Shown piece after piece: positions 17,558-27,226 of a DNA stretch of 64,000 nucleotides. A program made the translations under genes and the position numbers. Every line of letters begins with the position of its first letter. The stretch's first letter is position 1. This DNA is from Mesobacillus subterraneus (GTDB lineage: Bacteria; Bacillota; Bacilli; Bacillales; Cytobacillaceae), in contig NZ_CP129019.1 in the NCBI RefSeq assembly GCF_020524355.2, forward strand, positions 3,658,001-3,722,000. The letters are read 5' to 3'. The notes beneath the pieces were generated by a model that saw nothing but the letters and a program-made list of their open reading frames with translations, searched no databases and had not been told where the DNA came from.

Positions 17558-19498
17558 TTAAAGCGATTCAAGGATCACTTTCTTGGAGTGCACCACCGAA
17601 AGGATAGCGAAAATGGAATACAAAGCGGTGTAGAGTCCCATGACGATTAGCATCGACCACCATAGTTCTGTACCGAAGAAGAACCAGCCGGATTTGACGG
17701 CGAAGTAGCTGTGCAGCAGCCCGATCGCTAGCGGGATGCCAAAGTTGAACGCTTGCTTTGCCTGGATTCCTTTCAGCAAGTCACCCTGAGTGAAGCCCAG
17801 TTTTCGTAAAATCGTATAATTCGGTTTTTCATCTTCTGTCTGGTCCATCTGCTTGAAATAGAGAATGCAACCTGATGTGACAAGAAAAGTCAGTCCAAGA
17901 AAACCGACAATGAACATCGTAAGCCCCATTTGTTTCTTTTGGGTATTTTCACTGTCGAGGCGGGATTCGTTCACATCCACTTCATTGTACTTATTTTCAT
18001 TGAACAGGTCATTCGCTTTCTCCAGGTCATTTTCATCTTGAATGTTAATTCCGATATACAATGAAGAACCTCTTTGAATGGTAGGATCCGCATCCTTCTT
18101 CAGCTTCTCGAAAACAGTCTCATCCACCACGGCTACCGGTGAGCCCCCGAAATACCGCGACACTGGATATTCCTTATCCATTCCAAGATAGTGCAGCGGA
18201 ATGGCGTGATTTTTCCCGATGATTTCAATCGGCCCTGAGTCCTTCATGGAAATGAATCTCATCATGATATCGTTGTAGCCTGTCATATAGGCTTCGTCCT
18301 TACTTACTTTCCTCTGCCCTTCAGACTTCTCGCTAATGACTGAAACACCCATGGACCGCGGGTCCTGTGTGTATCCCTCCATTTTCATGCCAATGATGTC
18401 TTCTGCATTCATGACCGCCTGAAGTACCTCAATCCTTTTTTCCGTAAAATCGATATCCTTCGACTTCAAATTCTTCATAAAATCCTCAGCAGAGTTCTCA
18501 TTCACAAAGGCAAAGTGATCAGGAACATTATTTTCCGCAATCTGCTCTGCAGAATAATAGGAGATATAGCTTAGCGACAACAATCCGATCGCCAATGCCG
18601 ATACTGTTGTGATAATCGTCAACAGCAGCGCATTCGACTTCATCCTGAACATGATTGAGGATAGTGAAAGCACCTCGTTGATATTCAAATAACCATCCTT
18701 CTTTTTCCGGATGACGTTGGCAATAAAACTGACCGATCCCTTGTAAAAAAGATAGGTTCCGAAAATGACTGAAGCTAAAATGAAAACCATGGCCTAAAAG
18801 AGTTCGTTCATCGACGTGAAATCGCCTTCGAACAGCTTGGAGGACACAAAATAGCCGGTCCCAATCAGCAGAATGCCGAGGACACCAATCAACATCTCCC
18901 AGAAAGAGATTTTCTTTACCCGGCCTTCCGTTTTTGATACCACCCTGAATAAAGACAGGATGCTTTGCCTTTTTATAAAAATATAGTTCAGCACCAGCAG
19001 CAGTACGTAGATCAGTGAAAAAACAATCAGAGTCTGCCACAGAGCTGTGCTGGAAAAATAAAGCGTCGCAACCCCGTCAACCTGGGTGATTCTAAAAAGG
19101 ATCATCATGATCAGCTTGGAGACCGAGAACCCGAGGAATACGCCTGCCACCAGGGAACCGTAGTACAGCAGAAAGTTCTCGACACTCAGGATGCGGAAAA
19201 TCTTGCCCTTTGTCATCCCAACAAGCTGAAATAATCCGATCTCCTTACTTCTTCTCTTGATAAAAATTCGATTAGCGTACGTCAGAAAAATCGCGACGAT
19301 GCCGACAAGCAGGACAGATGCAGCCTTGATCGCGGCTGCCCCTTTAATCGACCCCTTTGCTTCATCCATCGACGGATCATATTGAAGAGTGACGAATGCG
19401 AAATAAAGCGCGACACTGAACATCAGCGCAAACACATACAAGTAGTAATTTTTCAGATTCTTTTTCAAATTGCGGAGGATGAGTTGATTAACGCTCAT
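17558..19498 (-). pseudogene. BceB-type ABC permease interrupted by an in-frame TAG
   Basis: The frame from ATG 19498 is 647 codons long, the normal BceB length, and has one interruption: TAG at 18796-18794 (codon 235), between SMNELF and AMVFILAS. Family features are intact on both sides: four N-terminal helices with the FtsX signature RRSKEIGLFQLVGMTKGKI, the large extracellular sensing domain (about residues 290-520) and C-terminal helices with RKLGFTQGDLLKG. The downstream part could restart at ATG 18790 two codons after the stop, but has no SD. BceB-type permeases sense and detoxify antimicrobial peptides, so loss would disable resistance. A single CAG-to-TAG change would explain it. Confidence 0.85.
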
Positions 19499-20249
19499 GG
19501 TGCACACCGCCCAATACGCTCTGGGTTTTCATGATGTCCTTGAAAAATTCCTGTCTCGACTGGTCGCCTTTATTCAATTCTGTGTAAATCAGGCCATCCT
19601 TGATAAAAATAACCCGGCCGCAATAGCTTGCCGCAACCGGATCATGAGTGACCATCAGGATCGTCGCCTGCCGCTTTTGATTCAAATCACTCAGTTTGTT
19701 CAACAAGTCTGACGCCGACTTCGAATCAAGCGCACCCGTCGGTTCATCGGCAAAAATGATGCTCGGGTCATGGATAAAAGCGCGTGCAGCCGACGTCCGC
19801 TGCTTTTGCCCGCCGGAAATTTCATTTGGATACTTATCCTTCAGCTCTAAAATCCCCAGTTCACCGGCAATCTTCTCGAACCTTTGATTCGCTTCTTTCC
19901 TTGGCGTCTTGCTGACCGAGAGTGGCAAAAGGATATTTTCCTTCACCGTCAGCGTATCGAGCAAATTGTAATCCTGGAACAAGAAGCCCAAATGCTGCTT
20001 GCGGAATTCGGCGAGCTGCTTTTCCTTCATCCCGGTAATGTCTTTCCCTTCAATTTTGATCGAGCCATTGGATACCCGGTCAATCGAGGATAGGACATTC
20101 AGCAGCGTCGTTTTTCCCGAGCCAGAGGCACCCATGATGCTCACGAACTCCCCTTGCAAAATCTTCAGATCCAGACCTTTTAACACTTCTTGTTTATTAA
20201 ATTTATTCCCATATGTTTTATGAAGTTTGGCAGCTTCCAGTAAAATCAT
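19488..20249 (-). CDS. BceA-type ABC transporter ATP-binding protein
   Basis: A 253-residue ATPase starting at ATG 20249 with AAAGGA upstream. Walker [10 protein letters not shown], signature ISGGQKQR, Walker B IIFADE and the switch His in VTHDP are all canonical. The stop overlaps the start region of the permease by 11 bases, indicating coupling. It powers the BceAB-type exporter/sensor that removes cell-wall antibiotics such as bacitracin-like peptides; the specific inducer is unknown. Confidence 0.92.
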   Translation of the reverse strand: MILLEAAKLHKTYGNKFNKQEVLKGLDLKILQGEFVSIMGASGSGKTTLLNVLSSIDRVSNGSIKIEGKDITGMKEKQLAEFRKQHLGFLFQDYNLLDTLTVKENILLPLSVSKTPRKEANQRFEKIAGELGILELKDKYPNEISGGQKQRTSAARAFIHDPSIIFADEPTGALDSKSASDLLNKLSDLNQKRQATILMVTHDPVAASYCGRVIFIKDGLIYTELNKGDQSRQEFFKDIMKTQSVLGGVHHER

Positions 20250-20331
20250 ATCCGCACATCCTTTCTTTGATACATTCATTATAAAATCCTGGCTCTATAC
20301 CTTCCTTCGATTCAGGTAACAAATGGGGAAA

Positions 20332-20357
20332 GGCATGTGACATTTTTGTCACATGCC
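20332..20357. promoter_or_regulatory. Probable BceR-type operator (perfect palindrome)
   Basis: GGCATGTGACA and TGTCACATGCC form 11-base perfect arms around TTTT. The core TGACA-N4-TGTCA fits the published BceR-like consensus TNACA-N4-TGTNA. It lies about 83 bases upstream of the ATPase start and overlaps the last codons and stop of the kinase gene, so it may also act as a hairpin between the two parts of the operon. Confidence 0.75.
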
Positions 20358-21350
20358 TGTTATTTGAACAAATTCATTTCTTTTCGGGAAGGTAATGGTA
20401 AAAGTGCTTCCCTCACCTGGTGCGGATATGACATCAATCCTGATTTTCAGCGAATCCGCTGCTTTCCTTGCCAGGTATAAGCCCATTCCGGTTGCCGCAT
20501 GATCCTGGTGATAAGCAGTGGACGTAAACCCTTTTTCAAAAATGCGGTGCAGATCCCTGGAATCAATCCCTCTTCCCTCATCGGCAATATCGAGGATGAT
20601 CTGACCATCCCTTTGTGCACTTCTAATCTGAATATCAGATGCGTCACTGTATTTCACAGCATTCGTCAGCAGCTGCCGCAGGATAAACGCAAGCCATTTC
20701 GCATCCGTCATTACTTCGTTGCACTCCAGATCGATATCAAAGCCAATCCCTTTTTGGATGCACCACGACTGCAGGGTTTTGACCTCACCGAAAATCACAC
20801 TCTCCAGGTCGGTCTGCTCGATATACAAGTCATTCTCCATGAATGGGATCCGTTTCTGATGCAGCTGCTGGTCCAATAAAAGATGGATGCGCAGCCATTC
20901 ATACGTCATTTCCTTTTTCAGTGCCTGATCCTCAAGCCGATCAACCATTAACCTTAAAGCCGTCAGCGGTGTTTTCACTTCATGAATCCAGGAAAGCAGT
21001 TCATCCCTCTCCTGATCCAGCCTCCGCTCATTCTCGGAAACGGCTTTTTTCAGCGCCTCAAAATGATGGGTGATGCTCTCCGCTACCGTCCCTTCAAACG
21101 GACTGAGGTGTTCCCTGTCTGAAAAATCCAGGAGATTCTCCGCTTCTTCCAGTTCCTGATAAAATTTCATTTCTTTCTGGTAACGAATAAGGATAAAAAT
21201 CACAAATATTAGAGCTGACAGAAAAACATAGTAAAGAGCCGACCCAATTGATACAGCGGAATCTAAAAAAGCAATGAATACGAGCAGAAACTGGAGCAGC
21301 AAGAATAACAGAATCCAGCTTGCCCGTTCCTTTAGATAGGTAATGAACAT
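20349..21350 (-). CDS. BceS-type intramembrane-sensing histidine kinase
   Basis: A 333-residue kinase with two closely spaced membrane helices (about 11-30 and 37-55) and almost no extracellular loop, typical of intramembrane-sensing kinases that detect the flux of their ABC transporter. The phospho-acceptor is His123 in SWIHEVKTPLTAL. N box QLLTNAVKYS, G1 DEGRGID and G2 GMGLYLA are present. The ATG overlaps the regulator stop (TGATG). The permease it normally senses through is interrupted here. Confidence 0.92.
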   Translation of the reverse strand: MFITYLKERASWILLFLLLQFLLVFIAFLDSAVSIGSALYYVFLSALIFVIFILIRYQKEMKFYQELEEAENLLDFSDREHLSPFEGTVAESITHHFEALKKAVSENERRLDQERDELLSWIHEVKTPLTALRLMVDRLEDQALKKEMTYEWLRIHLLLDQQLHQKRIPFMENDLYIEQTDLESVIFGEVKTLQSWCIQKGIGFDIDLECNEVMTDAKWLAFILRQLLTNAVKYSDASDIQIRSAQRDGQIILDIADEGRGIDSRDLHRIFEKGFTSTAYHQDHAATGMGLYLARKAADSLKIRIDVISAPGEGSTFTITFPKRNEFVQITGM

Positions 21351-22039
21351 CAGGCATGTCCCTCATCAACGGCCATGTATCCCTGTCCTATCTTCGTTTC
21401 AATTTTACTGCCCAAACCAATCTCATCCAGCTTTTTCCGCAACCGATTGACGTTGACCGTCAGCGTATTGTCGCTGATGAACCGCTTATCATCCCAAAGG
21501 CTGTTCATCACTTCATCACGGCTGACAATCTTGTTTTTCTGATCGATCAGCAGCTTTAAAATGAAGATTTCATTCTTGGTCAAATCAATTCGGCCCATCT
21601 CATTTTCAACCGTATTTTTATCATAATCAATCGTCGCCCCGCACCACGTCTTCAACTGGTTCTGAGTCGCATTATAATTATAAGCACGGCGCAGGATCGC
21701 ATGGATTTTCGCAATCAGCACCTCAAAGTGGAACGGCTTTTGTACAAAATCATCCGCACCAAGCTGCATCGACATGACCATGTCCGTAGGATGGTCCCGT
21801 GATGACAGGAAAATAATCGGGACATTCGAATGCGACCGGATCATCCGGCACCAATGAAACCCATCAAACTTCGGCAGCTGGATATCAATGATCACCAAGT
21901 CAGGCTTCACCCTCGTAAAATCACCCATCACATCCCCAAAATCCGTCACTCCGTACACCTCATATGACCACTGAGTCAAACGCTCCCGAATCTCATGGAA
22001 CAAAGACGCATCATCCTCAATCAGCAAAAGCCTCAACAC
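21350..22039 (-). CDS. BceR-type response regulator (OmpR family)
   Basis: A receiver domain (LLLIEDD acidic pocket, phospho-acceptor Asp in DLVIIDIQLP, Lys in VQKPFHFE) is followed by a winged-helix DNA-binding domain ending DNTLTVNVNRLRKKLD. GTG at 22039 is chosen because GGTGG lies five bases upstream and the protein then starts LRLLLIEDD; in-frame GTG codons at 22051 and 22048 are alternatives. It would bind the palindrome at 20332-20357 to induce the transporter genes. Confidence 0.92.
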   Translation of the reverse strand: MLRLLLIEDDASLFHEIRERLTQWSYEVYGVTDFGDVMGDFTRVKPDLVIIDIQLPKFDGFHWCRMIRSHSNVPIIFLSSRDHPTDMVMSMQLGADDFVQKPFHFEVLIAKIHAILRRAYNYNATQNQLKTWCGATIDYDKNTVENEMGRIDLTKNEIFILKLLIDQKNKIVSRDEVMNSLWDDKRFISDNTLTVNVNRLRKKLDEIGLGSKIETKIGQGYMAVDEGHA

Positions 22040-22245
22040 TATAACCACCACACTTCCACTTCTATCTTCTTTATTTTAAAGGAAGTATTTTCTATATACC
22101 AGAGTTAGTATGGAGGTGAGAGATAGAGAGAAAGTAGGAGCGGGGGTTGTAGTAAGCCTCAGGTCCTAGCACAATTTCAATCCTAAGCGCGTCGATTAAA
22201 GTCTTCACCTTCATTAAAATGGAACATAAGTCATAATTACATGAG

Positions 22246-23124
22246 ATGAAGGGGTATTTAAAATTGTTCACACATAAAGAAAATCACAACCTTGCAATGG
22301 AATTGACCATGCACATAGCCGTCAGTGTTCTGTCACTATATTTATTGTTTGGATTATTGCCGACTGTACTGCCAGTATATAAATGGCTTTACTTAAGCGC
22401 TTTTATTATTGTTTTGTTAATGGATGGGTATTTCCTGGTTACGAAGCATCAAAACCTTCTGAAGGTCAATAGGATGGTCATCTTTTATTTGGGAGCAATT
22501 TTGCTTCTTGTGCTGGCAATCTTTTATATGACAAAAATGATTGTCCTTACTAATACCTACGGGTTTGAAGGATTGTTAAAAGAGCAGCAAAATACAGCTA
22601 AATTTATTTTCTTTTTTATCAGCTTTGCCCAACCAATCCTCCTTCCGATCCCTGAAGCTGTTACCGTTCCAGGTGCAAGTGCCGTACTGGGGTCTGCAAC
22701 TGCTGTAGCAATTGCGTTCCTTGGAACAATGCTCGGTATAACTGTTATGTTTTTTGTCGCCAGATATGGGGGAAGGAAATTCATTTCAAAATTCATCAAG
22801 GAAGAGCAGCTAGAAAAATACCAAAATTATGTTTCTAAAAATGAAACATTGATTATGTTCCTATTATTCATCGTGCCAATCCTTCCAGATGAGATCATAT
22901 GCGTAGGGGCAGGCATAGGGCAAGTATCCCCAAAGAAGTTTCTGCTGATTGCCTCAGTCTCAAAGTTTATCACCGCAACCTTACTGGCATACTCAGTACA
23001 ATTAGCATCAGCGTTACCGATACCGAGTTCGCAATTAATAATTGGATTCTTAGCTTCTATTTTAATCTGTATTGGTATTTCGCTTTTAACAAGAAAAATA
23101 CTTAACAAGGAGCGGGGGTTGTAA
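22246..23124 (+). CDS. VTT-domain (DedA/TVP38-type) membrane protein
   Basis: A 292-residue protein with about eight hydrophobic segments. The central region has the VTT/SNARE-associated pattern: re-entrant helix with PILLPIPEAVTVPGASAVLG, then GTMLGITVMFFVARYGGRKF, and a second half with PILPDEIICVGAGIG. Proteins of this superfamily act as lipid scramblases or in undecaprenyl-phosphate recycling; the role here is inferred only. The SD before ATG 22246 is weak. A palindrome just downstream is split by the IS. Confidence 0.82.
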   Translation: MKGYLKLFTHKENHNLAMELTMHIAVSVLSLYLLFGLLPTVLPVYKWLYLSAFIIVLLMDGYFLVTKHQNLLKVNRMVIFYLGAILLLVLAIFYMTKMIVLTNTYGFEGLLKEQQNTAKFIFFFISFAQPILLPIPEAVTVPGASAVLGSATAVAIAFLGTMLGITVMFFVARYGGRKFISKFIKEEQLEKYQNYVSKNETLIMFLLFIVPILPDEIICVGAGIGQVSPKKFLLIASVSKFITATLLAYSVQLASALPIPSSQLIIGFLASILICIGISLLTRKILNKERGL

Positions 23125-23192
23125 TATGAAACAGAAGCTAGATCGAGATGGGTCAGCACTCATTGTCTCAAGATCCCTGATCCCATAAGCAT

Positions 23193-23211
23193 AGGAGAAG
23201 CACGGGGGACG
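23193..23211. repeat. Left half of the palindrome split by the IS
   Basis: AGGAGAAGCACGGGGGACG here and ACGTCCCCCGTGCTTCTCCT at 24884-24903 rejoin, after removing one ACG copy, into a perfect 36-bp palindrome centred on ACGT. ACG is the 3-bp target duplication. Confidence 0.85.
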
Positions 23212-23218
23212 TGATATG

Positions 23219-23272
23219 CTCCCCTTTAGGTAGACAGATTAAAAAATAAAAATCTGTCTACCTAAAGGGGAG
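23219..23272 (+). promoter_or_regulatory. Hairpin hiding the transposase ribosome-binding site
   Basis: CTCCCCTTTAGGTAGACAG (continuing ATT) at 23219-23240 pairs perfectly with its complement at 23251-23272 around a ten-base A-rich loop. The 3' arm ends AAAGGGGAG, which is the SD of orfA (ATG 23281). Transcripts entering from outside would fold and mask it. Confidence 0.75.
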
Positions 23273-23280
23273 TATTTATT

Positions 23281-23958
23281 ATGTCAAAAAGGACATATTC
23301 ATTCCAAGATAAAATCAAGATTGTAGAGGCGTTAAAAAAGGGTAGCCATTCTATTTCAGAGCTGAAGTTTATATACAAAGTAAATGATCATGCAATTTAT
23401 GATTGGGTCTACAGGTATGAAAAATACGGAGCAGAAGGATTAAAGAAGTCTTCTACCTGGAAGAGGTATTCTAAGGAACTTAAGCTGGCGGCTGTACAGG
23501 ACTATCTTAGTGGGGACTACTCTCAAAATGATGTTATCAGAAAGTATGAAATCTCATGTAGACGCGTCCTCCAGAAATGGATTAACAAGTATAATAGTCA
23601 TAGAGAATTAAAGGACACTTCCAAAGGAAGGACAAACACTATGACTAGAAGAAACACTACCATAAATGAACGAAAAGAGATTGTGCTCTATTGCCTTGAG
23701 AACGGCAAGGATTATCAGAAGGCAGCTGAGACCTTTAAGGTCTCTTACCAACAAGCATATCAATGGGTTAAAAAGTATGAGGATGGCGGCGAAGAAGCCC
23801 TTCGGGATAAGCGAGGGAGGAAAAAGGAAGAAGTTGAACTCTCCCCAGAACAGAAGATGAAATTGGAGATGAAGAGGCTTGCGAGCGAAAATGAGCGATT
23901 ACGCGCAGAGAACTTATTCCTAAAAAAGTTAGAGGAGATCGAAAGGAGGCGAAGATAA
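23281..23958 (+). CDS. IS150-group transposase OrfA
   Basis: A 225-residue protein with two or more helix-turn-helix segments (RTYSFQDKIKIVEALKKGS; a second HTH near NERKEIVLYCLENGKDYQ) and a C-terminal leucine-zipper-like region (LASENERLRAENLFLKKLEE). It binds the terminal repeats. Near its end is the slippery heptamer A-AAA-AAG at 23922-23928 in the correct phase for -1 frameshifting into OrfB. Confidence 0.9.
   Translation: MSKRTYSFQDKIKIVEALKKGSHSISELKFIYKVNDHAIYDWVYRYEKYGAEGLKKSSTWKRYSKELKLAAVQDYLSGDYSQNDVIRKYEISCRRVLQKWINKYNSHRELKDTSKGRTNTMTRRNTTINERKEIVLYCLENGKDYQKAAETFKVSYQQAYQWVKKYEDGGEEALRDKRGRKKEEVELSPEQKMKLEMKRLASENERLRAENLFLKKLEEIERRRR
23922..23928 (+). promoter_or_regulatory. 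Programmed -1 frameshift site A-AAA-AAG
   Basis: The heptamer is in phase with OrfA (CTA AAA AAG). After slipping, the -1 frame is open into OrfB (VRGDRKEAKIS and so on). This is the standard IS150/IS3 mechanism for making OrfAB. Confidence 0.8.
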
Positions 23959-24838
23959 GCCAGATACGCCTTGAGGAGAAATATATCGCTATCAAGGAAC
24001 TACACGAAGAAGAAGGATTCTCTTTCGTTATGCTTTGTGAAATTGCGGGGTTGGCCAGGTCTGCATATTATAAATGGCTGAAGCGAACACCTTCCAAGCG
24101 TGAATGTCAAAATGTGATGCTTGTAGAAGAAATGAAGGCTCTCCATGAGGAGGTTAAAGGAATCTACGGCTACCGCAGGATTACGATGACTTTGAATAGA
24201 AGGTTGAACAAGAGCTTCAATGAAAAGCGAATCTATAGGCTGATGAAGATTGTCGGCATTCAAAGCGTTATTCGGAAAAAGAAAAATCGCTATATAAAAA
24301 GTCAACCCCTCAACACGTCGCAGAAAACGTGTTAGACCGTAATTTCCAAGCCGAAAGTCCAAATGAGAAATGGGTAACTGATGTGACTGAGTTCAAGTAT
24401 GGAGAAGCAAAAAAGGCTTATTTGAGTGCAATTAAAGACTTACATGATGGAGCCATCGTTAGTTACGTATTTGGACATTCCAACAACAATAAACTGGTAT
24501 TTGATACGCTGGATCAGTACTACTACCTACTGAATGGTGACCGCCCACTTATACATAGCGACAGGGGCTTTCAGTATACCCATTTTGGATTTAAACAAAG
24601 AATAGATCAAGCACAGATGACTCAAAGTATGTCCCGAGTCGGAAGATGTATTGACAATGGTCCAATGGAATCCTTTTGGGGATCACTGAAAAGCGAGAAA
24701 TATTACATGGAGAAATATAAGACCTTTGAAGAGCTTTCTGCGGCGATTGATGAGTACATATACTTTTATAATCATGAACGTTACCAAAAAAGATTAAACG
24801 GCCTTAGCCCCCTAGAATTCAGGGCTAAAGCCGCTTAG
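23928..24838 (+). pseudogene. IS150-group transposase OrfB (DDE), broken by a 1-base deletion
   Basis: The catalytic part has a first segment (ISQIRLEEKY to KKKNRYIKS) and a second one (VLDRNFQAESPNEKWVTDVT onward) in different frames. The break is at the A5 run near 24295-24299; restoring one A rejoins them. The DDE residues are all present: D in VTDVTEF, D in LIHSDRGFQY, and E in NGPMESFWGSLK. The HTH_21 part reads KGIYGYRRI. Unless the sequence is wrong, this copy cannot transpose alone. Confidence 0.85.
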
Positions 24839-24909
24839 GCTGTTTTTATTATTTCCACTGTCTACTTGACGGGGAGCAGTTCAACGTCCCCCGTGCTTCT
24901 CCTGAAAAA

Positions 24910-25896
24910 TCACTCAAAGAGATATTTCAGTCCCCACTGCCCGCGGATTTCGTCCATCAGTTTCATAATTTCTAGTGATTCATCCAACGGAACGACAGGG
25001 CTTTCTAAGAGACCTTGACTCAGGCATCTTCCGACTTCTTCTATTTCAAACGCATAACCAGCAGATTTTCTGTCATCATGGAATGACTCTACTTCCTCGC
25101 CATCCTTATGTAAGAATGCTGACTTTGCACTATGGAATGATGGAATTCGAATATATCCTTCCGTTCCATGTATATAAGCGTCGTTTGTTAGCCCAATCCT
25201 AAAGGCTCCGTTAAGGGTAGCAGTCTTTCCTGAAGGATAGGACATGAGAATGGAGAATTGTTCGTCCACACCCGTTTTACCAATATGGGCAGTGCTCACA
25301 ATCTTCTCCGGTTTCGTTCCGAATATCATGGAGGCAAATGTTACCGGATAAATCCCTACATCCAGCAAAGCTCCTCCTCCAAGTTCTGGATTAAACAACC
25401 TCCCCTGAGGATCCCATGATGCCCGGAAACCAAAATCTGCTTTTACCAACAGGACCTCGCCAATTTCCCCGCTATCAATCCATTCTTTAACTTTAACAAT
25501 CGGAGGCAGGAAACGTGTCCACATCGCCTCCATCAAGAAAAGCTTTTGATCTCTGGCAAACTGAATGATTTCTTCTAGTTCCCCGCTATTGATCGTAAAA
25601 GGCTTCTCGCAAAGCACAGCCTTACCAGCACGAAGACACGAGAATACATTGTCCTTATGGAAAGGGTGCGGCGTCGCAATATAAATGGCATCAACATCCG
25701 GATCCTGCACTAATTCCTCGTAGCTTCCGTAGGCACGGGAAACGCCATGCTCTTCTGCGAACTTTGCCGCGCTCTCTTTCGTACGTGACCCGACAGCAAG
25801 CTTTTCGGTATTTTTAGCAAAAGCCAAATCTCTCACGAAAGCACTTGCTATGCCACCTGTCCCTAAAATTCCCCATTTGATAATTTTTTCTTCCAT
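24910..25896 (-). CDS. Gfo/Idh/MocA family oxidoreductase
   Basis: A 328-residue NAD(P)-dependent dehydrogenase. The N-terminal Rossmann fold has GILGTGGIASAF and the family EKP motif is in VLCEKPFTINS, followed by the substrate-binding domain with GGGALLDVGIYPVTFA. These enzymes act on sugars, inositols or trans-dihydrodiols; the substrate is not clear. It is a single gene with an ATG after GGAGAGGAATAATCG. Confidence 0.9.
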   Translation of the reverse strand: MEEKIIKWGILGTGGIASAFVRDLAFAKNTEKLAVGSRTKESAAKFAEEHGVSRAYGSYEELVQDPDVDAIYIATPHPFHKDNVFSCLRAGKAVLCEKPFTINSGELEEIIQFARDQKLFLMEAMWTRFLPPIVKVKEWIDSGEIGEVLLVKADFGFRASWDPQGRLFNPELGGGALLDVGIYPVTFASMIFGTKPEKIVSTAHIGKTGVDEQFSILMSYPSGKTATLNGAFRIGLTNDAYIHGTEGYIRIPSFHSAKSAFLHKDGEEVESFHDDRKSAGYAFEIEEVGRCLSQGLLESPVVPLDESLEIMKLMDEIRGQWGLKYLFE

Positions 25897-26020
25897 CGAT
25901 TATTCCTCTCCTTAATAAACGCTAGTCAGAACAAACCTTGTTAGTCCATTATACTATGATTAATGACTAGGAGATTGTCTCTCCGATGTATCTTCCTTAC
26001 CTGAAAGCGTAGGGACGCAC

Positions 26021-27226
26021 TTATTCCTCCATCTCCAGCTGAAATCCCTGACCTCTCAGCTTCTTTTCTAGCTGCTCTATATGTTCATGGTCCTTCGTTT
26101 CGACTGATAACTCTAGCTGAGCAAAGCCTGGATAGATATGCTTGCCAACCCGGTGAAGATTGACAGACTGGATGTTGGCATTCAGTTCAGTGACGGAGCT
26201 CAACACTCTTTGAAGTTCCCCCGGTTTATCTTTTAAAGTGATCGTAAATTGCGCATACCTGCCGGATTCAACCAGTCCACGTTCAATGATCCGGGATATA
26301 AAATTGACATCCACATTTCCCCCGCTTAAAACAGCGGCAATCTTCTTCCCACTAAGCTTCACCTTATCGTAAAGCAGTGCAGCAAGTGAGCTTGCACCGG
26401 ATCCCTCAACGAGCAGCTTATTTCGCTCCAAGACAAGAAGCATGGTTCGCGCTATTTCCATCTCGTCCACACAGAAAATATCATCAACATAATTTCTTAT
26501 GATTTCAAAAGTCTTTTGCCCAGGCTTCTGAACAGCAATTCCATCTGCCATCGTTGGGGCGGCTTCAACAGCAACAGGTTTGTTCTCTGTTAATGACTGT
26601 TTCATGCTCGGGCATGCAAGCGTCTGGACACCATAAACCTTAATGTCTGGATTTTTCTCCTTCACCGCCAATGCAACACCCGCAATAAGCCCTCCTCCGC
26701 CAACAGGACAGACAATCGCTTCGACATCCGGCAGCTGATCAAGTATTTCCAATCCTACTGTGCCTTGTCCGGCAATGACTGCCTCATCATCAAAGGCATG
26801 TATAAAAGTGGCGCCAACCTTGTCTTTAAGCTCCAATGCAAAGGCGAGAGCTTCATCAAAAACGGCACCCTCGAGTATGACTTCTGCTCCATATTGCCGT
26901 GTCGCCAGTACCTTGCTGAGAGGTGCACCTTTCGGCATGACAATTGTGCAACGAATGCCAAGCATCTGGCACGAATACGCCACGCCCTGAGCATGGTTCC
27001 CCGCTGATGCTGCCACAACCCCATTTTGCAGCATTTCAGGAGGCAAGGATATTAGTTTATTATAAGAACCCCTAACCTTGAAAGACCCTGTCTTTTGCAG
27101 GTTTTCAAGCTTCAAAAAGACTTCGTTATTAGAAAGAGTGCTAAACGTTTTAGAATAATCAAGAGGTGTCGTATGCACAATTCCCTTCATTTTTTCCCGC
27201 GCTAAAATGACATCATCCAAATTCAT
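26021..27226 (-). CDS. ilvA: Threonine ammonia-lyase with C-terminal ACT domain
   Basis: A 401-residue fold-type II PLP enzyme. The PLP lysine is Lys50 in TGSFKVRGSYN, and the glycine-rich phosphate loop is PVGGGGLIAG. The C-terminal part (from YAQFTITLKDKPGELQRVLS) is one ACT-like domain. It deaminates threonine to 2-oxobutanoate and ammonia, the entry to isoleucine synthesis or catabolic threonine use. The single ACT and TdcB-like start leave open whether it is the biosynthetic IlvA or a catabolic enzyme. AGGAGG precedes the ATG. An Lrp-type regulator lies just upstream. Confidence 0.88.
   Translation of the reverse strand: MNLDDVILAREKMKGIVHTTPLDYSKTFSTLSNNEVFLKLENLQKTGSFKVRGSYNKLISLPPEMLQNGVVAASAGNHAQGVAYSCQMLGIRCTIVMPKGAPLSKVLATRQYGAEVILEGAVFDEALAFALELKDKVGATFIHAFDDEAVIAGQGTVGLEILDQLPDVEAIVCPVGGGGLIAGVALAVKEKNPDIKVYGVQTLACPSMKQSLTENKPVAVEAAPTMADGIAVQKPGQKTFEIIRNYVDDIFCVDEMEIARTMLLVLERNKLLVEGSGASSLAALLYDKVKLSGKKIAAVLSGGNVDVNFISRIIERGLVESGRYAQFTITLKDKPGELQRVLSSVTELNANIQSVNLHRVGKHIYPGFAQLELSVETKDHEHIEQLEKKLRGQGFQLEMEE

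Larger units (their letters stand above)
23212..24883 (+). mobile_element. IS3-family, IS150-group insertion sequence (1672 bp)
   Basis: The element is bounded by imperfect terminal inverted repeats: left TGATATGCTCCCCTTTAGG, right (reverse complement) TGAACTGCTCCCCGTCAAG, both continuing to TAGACAG. TG-CA ends and the TGTACTGCACCC-like pattern fit the IS150 group. A 3-bp duplication ACG flanks it (23209-23211 and 24884-24886), which confirms true transposition into the centre of a palindrome. It encodes OrfA, a slippery site and a damaged OrfB. Confidence 0.92.

Noticed and set aside
6829..19498. Amber codons read as a special amino acid (TAG recoding)
   Set aside because: Other genes here end at TAG normally (for example lutC at 29622), and no pyrrolysine genes are visible; ordinary nonsense changes or errors are simpler.
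23128..24910. Composite transposon around the IS
   Set aside because: Only one IS copy exists in the window and its flanks rejoin perfectly as the pre-insertion palindrome.
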